DNA of 22,015 bases, taken from JACOMS01 sp964352785 (GTDB lineage: Bacteria; Pseudomonadota; Alphaproteobacteria; Caulobacterales; Maricaulaceae). Below are positions 7,556 to 14,399 of this stretch, piece after piece. A program made the position numbers and the translations under genes. Position 1 is the stretch's first letter. Each line of letters starts with the position of its first letter. The notes under the pieces are model-generated. The model was given only the letters and a program-made list of their open reading frames with translations, made no database searches and had not been told where the DNA came from. The DNA lies in NCBI GenBank assembly GCA_964352785.1, contig CAYGTI010000035.1, positions 1 to 22,015 of the forward strand, in the 5' to 3' direction.

Positions 7556-9504
7556 CCCTGCTCCGCCAAATAACGCCGTTTCGCCGCTTCCATCCGCTTC
7601 ATCTCGCGCACGGCCGTATCAATCGCGACCTCATCTGATTTGTCAGCGTATCTAAACTCGCTGTCGGCGTAACGGTTAATCTCTTGGATGACCATGTCGA
7701 CGGTGATGGGCTGCGCGAGGTCTGCGATCATGTTTTTCTTGGTCTCGTAATCTTTGGACAGGAATAGATCCGTATTTTCCATCCATTCATCCGGCAACTC
7801 AAAGTCCATGGCGCGGACTTTGACTGCGTCGGTGATGTTTTTAATGGCGCGGCCTGTAAAGCGCTCATCCGCTTCTTGGATGCCTTTGAGGTAGGTGCCG
7901 AGTTTTGCGATCGTATCAAGCTTGCCGATTTTAGACGACACGTGATCAAAAACGCTCAGCAACCCCTCCTCGTGCGGCTTTGAATGGCTCTCATAACTGG
8001 CGGCGACGGCTCTTTCAATTTGCTGCGCGGCGAACAATTCGTGATCGCCGGTTGGGATTTTGTGGTTCTTACCCATCAGGAGATGAAGAATATCAATATA
8101 ATCATCCCGCGTTTTCGGCCCGTCCACTAAAAATCTCGCGGCGGCACGCTGACGTAGCGCATCATCAACATTTTCTGGATAGTTCGAGAACATCCCGAAA
8201 GTGCAGTTCCCGCGTACCACCGTATTCGCGCCAGCAAAGCTTTCCATCAACACGGCCGTAATCTCAAGCTGTCCGGCGGAGGATTGCCGGTCTCCGCGTT
8301 TGCCCGCAAGTTGGTCAATATCGTCAATCGTGCCAAATCCAATGACATTCGGGTCAATCACATTTCGAATGAATGCTTTGGCGTTTTGAGCCGATTTGCC
8401 TTGGTAGCTATCAATCGAGTCTGTGGACAGGTTTTGATATCTGAACGGGTAATCCGCGTTCAGGCAATACTCATTGATCATACCCGCCATCATTTGAATG
8501 AGCGTGGTCTTGCCTGTCCCCGGTTTGCCGTCACCCATGAAGGTAAAAATAAACCCGCCCAGCTCAGCAAATGGATTGAGCTTGCGGTCAAAATCGTAAG
8601 CCATAAGCATTTTGGACAGCTTCATGGCTTGGTATTTTGCGATATGATTGCCGACAACTTCGTTGGGCTTTTTAAATGTCATCGTCAGCGTCGTTGATTT
8701 CGCTCGGGCCGCCGGGGTAAAGCCGTCGATTTCAAAATCATCGTCTTCGACACGGTAACGCACGGAGGTAAAAGCGGTCAGGCGCGGCGTATTTGCGGCG
8801 CGCAACGCGGTTTTATCCATGAGCTGTTCAAGAAACGCACTGACGGCAGGTATGAGCTTTTCATCTGTGTCGACAAAAGTGGCCAAGTCTTGATCAAGTT
8901 CCCAAAGCGCGCCAGTCAGCGCCAAGTTGGGATTATCAGTTAAAACTTCTTCGACCTCTCCAACATCAATGCTGATCTCCGAGGCTGCCGCGTGAGCGTT
9001 TGAGAGTAAAAAGCTCGCCATATTGCCAAATACGTGCAAACTAATGAGTGACGACGCGGCGAGGAGTTCTCCAAACTCGCCGGACTTTCCCGCTGGAAGC
9101 TTTCCTGCAAGATTATCCTTGAGCATTTCAGAGAGGCCCGTTTGATCCGCATACTGATCGGACACGAGCATAGCAGTGGCAAGGGCGCGCCGCAGAGCCG
9201 TTAAAACATTGGCCTGAACGGGCGACATAATCGGATCACTGCCATCGGCGCTCGCAACGCGGTCAATCAGATGTACACCCTCTGGCCGCGCCGTTGATTG
9301 CGTCACCAAGCCCGGGGTTGTTGATCTGAAACGGCGACGACTGCTACCAATTCCAGGCGATTTCTCAGGCGAGTTCACCGGGCCAGCGGTCTTCTTTGCC
9401 AAACGCGGCGTGTGATCAAATCCGTCCAAGAGCGCATTCGCCGCAATATATTTTTCGCGGATGAGGTCTTCTTTAAGTTCCATTTGATCAGAGGTTTGCG
9501 ACAT
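7552..9504 (-). CDS. AAA+ ATPase (CDC48/FtsH-like ATPase core)
   Basis: A predicted ATP-driven remodelling enzyme of 650 aa with one AAA+ module. Walker A is G326-K-P-G-T-G-K-T333. Walker B is the F-G-T-I-D-D-I-D397 stretch, with Asp where the catalytic Glu usually sits. Sensor 1 is near N441 (FGMFSNYPENVDDALRQR), and R451/R453 are candidate arginine fingers. The roughly 300 residues before the module are mostly helical-looking and contain a basic, probably disordered linker at 34-66. The C-terminal 150 residues include a lid-like helical part (DERFTGRAIKNITDAVK) and end in a charged coil. No protease, TM or VWA domain is present. AGGA lies 6 nt before the ATG, and the gene starts 8 nt after its upstream neighbour. 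The substrate is unknown; the neighbouring membrane and coiled-coil proteins are the obvious candidates. Confidence 0.88.
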   Translation of the reverse strand: MSQTSDQMELKEDLIREKYIAANALLDGFDHTPRLAKKTAGPVNSPEKSPGIGSSRRRFRSTTPGLVTQSTARPEGVHLIDRVASADGSDPIMSPVQANVLTALRRALATAMLVSDQYADQTGLSEMLKDNLAGKLPAGKSGEFGELLAASSLISLHVFGNMASFLLSNAHAAASEISIDVGEVEEVLTDNPNLALTGALWELDQDLATFVDTDEKLIPAVSAFLEQLMDKTALRAANTPRLTAFTSVRYRVEDDDFEIDGFTPAARAKSTTLTMTFKKPNEVVGNHIAKYQAMKLSKMLMAYDFDRKLNPFAELGGFIFTFMGDGKPGTGKTTLIQMMAGMINEYCLNADYPFRYQNLSTDSIDSYQGKSAQNAKAFIRNVIDPNVIGFGTIDDIDQLAGKRGDRQSSAGQLEITAVLMESFAGANTVVRGNCTFGMFSNYPENVDDALRQRAAARFLVDGPKTRDDYIDILHLLMGKNHKIPTGDHELFAAQQIERAVAASYESHSKPHEEGLLSVFDHVSSKIGKLDTIAKLGTYLKGIQEADERFTGRAIKNITDAVKVRAMDFELPDEWMENTDLFLSKDYETKKNMIADLAQPITVDMVIQEINRYADSEFRYADKSDEVAIDTAVREMKRMEAAKRRYLAEQG

Positions 9505-9512
9505 TAATCGTC

Positions 9513-10643
9513 CTATGTGTAACTGATGATTTGCGAGTCTTGCCCGACAACATATTTTCTGTGCGCGCGCAAACTTGGTGGGTTTTTCTCTTCAAGAACC
9601 TGAAACGCGCGGTGAGGCAAGATCAAGGCTCGTATCACATCGGATGTACCGTCATCGCCGCTCAAGATATCTGTTTTATCGATTTTGAAGACTTCCCGGT
9701 CCGCCGAGGAGAAGATACCCGTTTTTTCGCGGATAACCGATTCCGAGGCCAAGCTCTCGACCGTCCATGTCAAGGCCCAGTCTAAGCCCTCTTGCCCGCT
9801 GGCATCGGCCAGCACATCACGCAGCGGGCCGTGTTGTTCGGTAAACGCGTGGCTATACATAGGCCCAACGTGAAAGCGCTTCAGGCTTTTAGGGTGTAAG
9901 TCATCAAAATCCCGGTCAAAACCGCGCGCTATGGTTAGAAGTTTTAACGATGAGACGGCCTGCGCCATAAGGTGGGACTGTACTCGCGGCCATCGTTTCT
10001 CGTCTTTGGGTAGTGCTTTGCGCCCGCTGTCTTCGACTTCCATGAGGTAAATGTTTGGCACGTTAGTTTGACTGTCATATTTGGCCCAATACACCAAATA
10101 GGTCCAGCGCTCGTCCCCCTGCTTTCCCCTAAGCCAAATACATTGCGGATCGTTTTGTGAGAGAAACAAATTACCGTCTTTGAGAAGTTCATAATAGATG
10201 CGTTGCGACAGTGCGTATTGTAATTTAGTTGGCGCGCTCTGCCGGGTCAAAATATGATTGACCATCTCTTTTTTAAGCTGCTTTTGATCCGGCATCGATT
10301 TCAGATGCTTGTCCGCCTGCAAGCTATCGGCGGCCATTTGCATCAATTCATCAAACACAGGAAAGCCGCTATCTGATTTATCAATGGATAAGAGCTTGGC
10401 GTTTAAATCACCCGTGCGGTTGGCCATTAGAAATTTATAAGACAGGGCCGTAAATGTACGCGCCAAGCCCTCAAGATATTCCTGGAGAATAGCCGCTTCG
10501 GGAACCGTGATCTGTCGCTGCTTGGCCGAGAGAAGTGCGACTTGATCCATGTGCTGAATGATGCGCTCAAATTTCGAGAAATATCGGCGCGTTTGCCGAG
10601 CACCGTCAAGTATGCGGTGCTCGTATGTTAGATCTACAGTCAG
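9513..10643 (-). CDS. protein of unknown function, apparent CTG start
   Basis: I do not recognise this 376-aa protein. It looks soluble: a helical N-terminal third, then a mixed region with CIWLRGKQGDERWTYLVYW and NVPNIYLMEVEDSG that could be a small beta domain, and a C-terminal part ending QDSQIISYT. The first ATG in frame is at 10550, but the frame stays open for 31 more codons back to the stop of the previous gene, and those codons read as ordinary protein (YEHRILDGARQTRRYFSKFE). The only plausible initiator there is CTG at 10643-10641, preceded by GGAG at 8 nt. I therefore place the start at CTG. Gene spacing is 3 nt upstream and 8 nt downstream to the AAA+ gene, which suggests a stoichiometric partner of that ATPase. 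Confidence 0.8.
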   Translation of the reverse strand: MTVDLTYEHRILDGARQTRRYFSKFERIIQHMDQVALLSAKQRQITVPEAAILQEYLEGLARTFTALSYKFLMANRTGDLNAKLLSIDKSDSGFPVFDELMQMAADSLQADKHLKSMPDQKQLKKEMVNHILTRQSAPTKLQYALSQRIYYELLKDGNLFLSQNDPQCIWLRGKQGDERWTYLVYWAKYDSQTNVPNIYLMEVEDSGRKALPKDEKRWPRVQSHLMAQAVSSLKLLTIARGFDRDFDDLHPKSLKRFHVGPMYSHAFTEQHGPLRDVLADASGQEGLDWALTWTVESLASESVIREKTGIFSSADREVFKIDKTDILSGDDGTSDVIRALILPHRAFQVLEEKNPPSLRAHRKYVVGQDSQIISYT

Positions 10644-10655
10644 GTTCTATTCTCC
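10641..10655 (-). promoter_or_regulatory. ribosome-binding site and CTG start of the 376-aa gene
   Basis: On the minus strand GGAG (10655-10652) is followed by 8 nt and then CTG (10643-10641). The Shine-Dalgarno lies inside the last codons of the upstream coiled-coil gene, whose TAG is at 10649-10647. No ATG, GTG or TTG occurs in frame between that TAG and the ATG at 10550, so this site decides the start. Confidence 0.55.
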
Positions 10656-11738
10656 GCCCGCAGCCTGACCGTAGGCATTTTTATCATGCTTCTCGATGAT
10701 CTTCTCGAAACGCCGTGCAAAGCGTTCATCTGCTTTAACTTTTTCTTCTAAAACTTTGCGTGCAAACAATATATGATCTTCGTGCTTTTCCATCATCTCA
10801 GCCATATGTGTGTTGGTCGCAGCGCCAATCGCCGCCATTGCCGCTTGAGCTTCTTGGTCAGTCGCCACGCCAATTTCGTTGATTTTATGGGCAACGTCTT
10901 GTTGCTGGGCTGTTTTCAATGATTTGGTCAGGGCGTCATACAGCACAACCCGCTGTTTGGTGTCCGTTTGAAGCTTGTTGATCAGGACCATCTGTGTCGC
11001 GGCTTGGTTTTGAAGGCTGTCCACCCACGTTTTACCTTTTTCGATATAGCGTTCGAGGGTCTGGCTTTCAGCAAGCTTGACCTGCTCAAGCTGCGCGAGT
11101 TCGTTGTGCTGACTATTGATCGCGGCCAATTCACTTTCAAGTTTCGTGCGCGCGGCGGCATCAGTTTCCATAGAGATTTTATTCTCGAGCTCAACAATTT
11201 TTGGATCCAAAGCGAGAAGCTTGCCTTTGATATCTTCCATCAGCGTCACAGCCACTTCGCGGTCTGCCAACGTTACCGTCAGGTTTGCTTCAACGCGGTC
11301 TTTATGCAGCGTGAGTGTGTCAAGCTGATCTTGTAGCATTTTTGTAATGACGTTCGATTTTCCGATCAGGTCTTGGAGTTTGTCCTCGATAGACGCTGTT
11401 CTGATGCGCTCCTCGCGCATAGAATCCGCCCGGCGTTTTGAAAAGATACCAACAAAGCCTTCCCAGCCAGTTTTTGAGCGCATGGCATCAAAGTCTTTCG
11501 AGAAACCTGACGTCACATCATCCAGACCCATAATAAGCTCTGCAATATTGCCATTCATAAGCTCGGCGTGGGCATGTACTTCGTCGAGAGTGGCATTTTC
11601 GATATCAATCTTGATATCATGACCTTGGCTCATCTTGTTGCGCGCTGTTTCAATCTGGCTCGAGAGAGCCGCGATCTTGGATTGTGCCTCAGCGACTTCC
11701 TTTCGTGATTGTTCAATCTGCGTATCAAAGTTTGCCAT
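10647..11738 (-). CDS. TelA-like coiled-coil protein
   Basis: A 363-aa, highly helical, charged protein without signal peptide or membrane segment. The first 35 residues and about 105-250 are strong coiled coil. The order of elements resembles TelA/YaaN toxic-anion-resistance proteins (PF05816): an early helix, a hydrophobic-basic FVGIFSKRR motif, long helices, a YIEKGKTW element and a Gln-rich helix. Direct residue identity is weak, so this is a hypothesis. Two in-frame ATGs exist, at 11750 and 11738. I choose the second, MANFDTQIEQ, because a G5 run lies 5 nt before it and the first has no ribosome site. It is the first gene of the minus-strand operon, 3 nt before the 376-aa gene. A scaffold or substrate role for the AAA+ ATPase is plausible but unproven. 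Confidence 0.85.
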   Translation of the reverse strand: MANFDTQIEQSRKEVAEAQSKIAALSSQIETARNKMSQGHDIKIDIENATLDEVHAHAELMNGNIAELIMGLDDVTSGFSKDFDAMRSKTGWEGFVGIFSKRRADSMREERIRTASIEDKLQDLIGKSNVITKMLQDQLDTLTLHKDRVEANLTVTLADREVAVTLMEDIKGKLLALDPKIVELENKISMETDAAARTKLESELAAINSQHNELAQLEQVKLAESQTLERYIEKGKTWVDSLQNQAATQMVLINKLQTDTKQRVVLYDALTKSLKTAQQQDVAHKINEIGVATDQEAQAAMAAIGAATNTHMAEMMEKHEDHILFARKVLEEKVKADERFARRFEKIIEKHDKNAYGQAAGGE

Positions 11739-11765
11739 AAAAACCCCCATCTTGTTGTTTGTACC

Positions 11766-11793
11766 TATGTAAGATGTTTTTACCGTATTTCAA
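11766..11793 (-). promoter_or_regulatory. candidate promoter of the seven-gene operon
   Basis: Reading the minus strand, TTGAAA (11793-11788, 5 of 6 to the -35 consensus) is followed after 16 nt by TACATA (11771-11766, 3 of 6 to the -10). Transcription would begin near 11758, about 20 nt before the ATG at 11738 and too close to the ATG at 11750. The rest of the 230-bp spacer (11751-11980), which also serves rpe on the other strand, shows no gene and no convincing second promoter. Confidence 0.3.
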
Positions 11794-11980
11794 TCCAGCA
11801 TTTTACGATTTCGAAGACTAAACGTGTTCATACTTCTTTGTCAGACCTATCAGATTGCGTGATTCATATCCGATTTTGTTCGTAGGCGTTTCGTCAAACA
11901 CTAACGTGCAAACGGCAATATGAACATCCATGGTAGTTATACCTGTTGCGCCATGTTGTGCCTGCTGGTAGTAAGCCGAA

Positions 11981-12658
11981 ATGAGCCAAAATGTTCTTAT
12001 ATCCCCGTCTATTCTTTCCGCAGACTTTGCCTCCCTCGGAGCCGAAGTCGCGGCTATTGATGCTGCTGGTGCTGACATGATTCATGTGGACGTCATGGAT
12101 GGTCATTACGTACCAAACTTGACTATCGGCCCCGCAGTTGTCAAAGCCTTGCGTCCCCACACAAAAAAACCGTTTGACGTGCACTTGATGATCAGCCCAG
12201 TCGATTTGTTCATCGATGAATTTGTTGCCGCAGGCTCAGACATCATTACGGTACATCCTGACGCCGGTCCTCACCTGCATCGTACAATCCAGACGATTAA
12301 AAATCATGGGATCAAGGCGGGCATCGCGCTTAATCCTGCTGCCCCTTTAAATATTATGGATCATATCATGGATGACATTGATTTGGTCTTGGTTATGAGT
12401 GTTAACCCAGGGTTTGGCGGTCAAAGTTTTATATCTTCACAACTCTCAAAAATTGAAGCTATCAGACGTAAAATTGATATGACAGGGCGTAATATAATCT
12501 TAGAAGTTGACGGTGGTGTAAATTCGCAAACAGCACGCCAATGCATCAACGCAGGCGCGACAGCGCTTGTGGCAGGAAGTGCAGTTTTCAAAGGCGCGGG
12601 GAATTACGCCCAGAATATTTCAGCTTTGCGCGGCGATACCGCAGCTCCTCGTAGCTGA
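11981..12658 (+). CDS. rpe: ribulose-phosphate 3-epimerase
   Basis: Interconverts ribulose 5-phosphate and xylulose 5-phosphate in the pentose phosphate pathway; cytoplasmic. The 225-aa TIM barrel shows the family blocks PSILSADFASL, H35-V-D37-V-M-D-G with YVPNLTIG, DVH68LM, NPGFGGQSF and EVD177GGVN, which hold the metal ligands and catalytic aspartates. The start at ATG 11981 gives the usual N-terminus; its Shine-Dalgarno is poor. The next gene begins 10 nt after the stop, so it is probably the first gene of a block continuing to trpC. I remember rsmB-rpe-heparinase-purH as a frequent order in alphaproteobacteria; here the unrelated minus-strand cluster occupies the upstream side. Confidence 0.96.
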   Translation: MSQNVLISPSILSADFASLGAEVAAIDAAGADMIHVDVMDGHYVPNLTIGPAVVKALRPHTKKPFDVHLMISPVDLFIDEFVAAGSDIITVHPDAGPHLHRTIQTIKNHGIKAGIALNPAAPLNIMDHIMDDIDLVLVMSVNPGFGGQSFISSQLSKIEAIRRKIDMTGRNIILEVDGGVNSQTARQCINAGATALVAGSAVFKGAGNYAQNISALRGDTAAPRS

Positions 12659-12668
12659 CAGCCCTGTG

Positions 12669-14399
12669 ATGCAGCGAATCACATTTGGACATGTGGCCAC
12701 AGCGGCATTAGCTCAAACCTATAACCGCCTCGCAACTGAATTTGGCGGCATATCACGCTCGCTGACTTTGAGAACAAGAAAAACTGAACCCTTTCATGCC
12801 ATTAATCTAAAGTCTTACAGTGGAAACCCGGAGTTAGGAGGTGCCTTACTTTCTGGGCACTTCATTTATTCGGGACAGAAACTGGATATAGGCCGCCAAG
12901 GCGACCCTTGGAGTCTGCCCGCTCCCTCGGAACGGTTTGCGTTTTGGTTGCATAGTTTTAACTGGCTGCCAGACCTCGTTGCGACGTCTGAGAAAACAGC
13001 AACGGTCCGAGCCCGGTTCTTGGTAGACCGGTGGATTGCGGTCTACGGCGATTGGAATCCCTACACATGGGACAATGACATTCTCGCTAACAGGTTGTTT
13101 AGCTGGTTATCCATATGGTCTACACACCTTTCAGATGACAATCTCAGCGACCTTGCTGAGAAAAGACGCATGAATGTTATGCGCCAAATCAAACGCCTTA
13201 GAAAAACGTTCAAACGGACTCCACCCGGACTTCCAAAGCTAAAGGCTGCTGCGGTACTCGCCTTGGGAGGATTGTATATGACAAGCAAGGCAGATGGATA
13301 TCTTGATCGCGGGCTGGATCTTTTAAATGATGAAATTGATATCCAAATTTTGCCGGACGGCGGGCATATTACGCGCTCACCCGAGCAAGCTTTACAGGCA
13401 CTGCATATTCTGACTGTATTGGACGATGCGCTTGAAGCCCGCGGTGTTACCGGGTCAAAAATATTACTTCGGGCTATAGAGCGGATTCGGCACGTCATAC
13501 CGTTTTTTAGAGGCACAGGTGGTCGTCTTTCGAGTTTTAATGGCGGTTCGGAAGGTAATAAAGAGCTAATTACGTCATTGATTGATAAAAATAAGTTCAA
13601 ACCCAAGCCTTTCGTCTACTGCCCGCAATCCGGATATCAGCGCGTGGAACAAGGCGAGATCGTCTTGCTCACAGATACTGGCGGTACACCTCCAAGGCCA
13701 TTTGACACAGACGCGCACTTGGCCCCCCTCGCCTTTGAATTATCAACCAGTGCCGGAAGCCTAATTGTAAATTGTGGATGGAATGGGCCGCAGCCACAGG
13801 CTTGGCGGCAAATAATGCGTTCAACAGCGGCGCATTCAACCCTCGTTTTGAATAATCAATCTGCCGGGCGGCTGCTAAACCATGGCTTCAAAGCCAAAGT
13901 CCTCGGAAAGGCAGTTGTTAACGGCTCGGATGAGGTAAAGGCCTCACGTAAGGATCAACCCGCTGGCGTATGGCTCGAGTCGTCTCATAACGGTTACATG
14001 AAAGACTTCGGGCTATCTCATCGCCGCAGACTATTCATCAAAAGTGGCGGGAACGATATTCGCGGCGAAGATGGTTTATTGGTACCGATTGGCGCCTCTC
14101 CGCTCAGCCGCGACGAAATTCCTTTTGATATACGCTTTCACTTGCACCCAAAAGTCAGAGCAACCCTTGCACAAGACTTGCATAGTGCTCTATTAATCCA
14201 ACCCGGCCATGTTGGATGGCGGTTCAGGACGGATGGAGGACCTATGAGGATTGAGGAGTCAGTTTACCTCGCGCATGGTGACCGTCCTGTGCGAGCTCAG
14301 CAAATTGTCATATCCGGCCGGGCCTTTGCTGATAGTGACGGGGAAACAAAATCCAATCGTGTACGCTGGTCCTTTCGCCGTCTCGAAGCGCGCAACTGA
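12669..14399 (+). CDS. heparinase II/III-family protein
   Basis: The 576-aa protein has an all-alpha toroid-like N-terminal half (WLHSFNWLPDL, WDNDILANRLFSW, DGGHITRSPEQALQALHIL) and a beta-rich C-terminal heparinase II/III-like domain with the diagnostic AAHSTLVLNN segment, NCGWNGPQ and SHNGY. Family members act as polysaccharide lyases, but this alphaproteobacterial group next to purH has no established substrate that I know of. No signal peptide is visible. I place the start at ATG 12669 (MQRITFGH), 10 nt after the rpe stop; a GTG lies directly before it. Starting at the farthest upstream ATG, 12567, would overlap rpe by 92 nt. The stop overlaps the next gene's ATG by one base, coupling it to the CapD-like enzyme and suggesting a shared envelope-polysaccharide role. 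Confidence 0.88.
   Translation: MQRITFGHVATAALAQTYNRLATEFGGISRSLTLRTRKTEPFHAINLKSYSGNPELGGALLSGHFIYSGQKLDIGRQGDPWSLPAPSERFAFWLHSFNWLPDLVATSEKTATVRARFLVDRWIAVYGDWNPYTWDNDILANRLFSWLSIWSTHLSDDNLSDLAEKRRMNVMRQIKRLRKTFKRTPPGLPKLKAAAVLALGGLYMTSKADGYLDRGLDLLNDEIDIQILPDGGHITRSPEQALQALHILTVLDDALEARGVTGSKILLRAIERIRHVIPFFRGTGGRLSSFNGGSEGNKELITSLIDKNKFKPKPFVYCPQSGYQRVEQGEIVLLTDTGGTPPRPFDTDAHLAPLAFELSTSAGSLIVNCGWNGPQPQAWRQIMRSTAAHSTLVLNNQSAGRLLNHGFKAKVLGKAVVNGSDEVKASRKDQPAGVWLESSHNGYMKDFGLSHRRRLFIKSGGNDIRGEDGLLVPIGASPLSRDEIPFDIRFHLHPKVRATLAQDLHSALLIQPGHVGWRFRTDGGPMRIEESVYLAHGDRPVRAQQIVISGRAFADSDGETKSNRVRWSFRRLEARN

Noticed and set aside
4829..11738. Reading the seven-gene operon as an anti-phage defence island
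   Set aside because: There is no nuclease, protease, reverse transcriptase, toxin or other effector domain, and no mobile genes nearby; the flanks are housekeeping genes.
12567..12668. Upstream start for the heparinase-family gene
   Set aside because: It would overlap rpe by 92 nt, and the added residues are rpe in another frame; ATG 12669 sits just after the rpe stop.
13061..13606. 181-residue antisense frame within the heparinase-family gene
   Set aside because: The sense gene is clearly coding with family motifs through this stretch; the antisense translation shows no family features.
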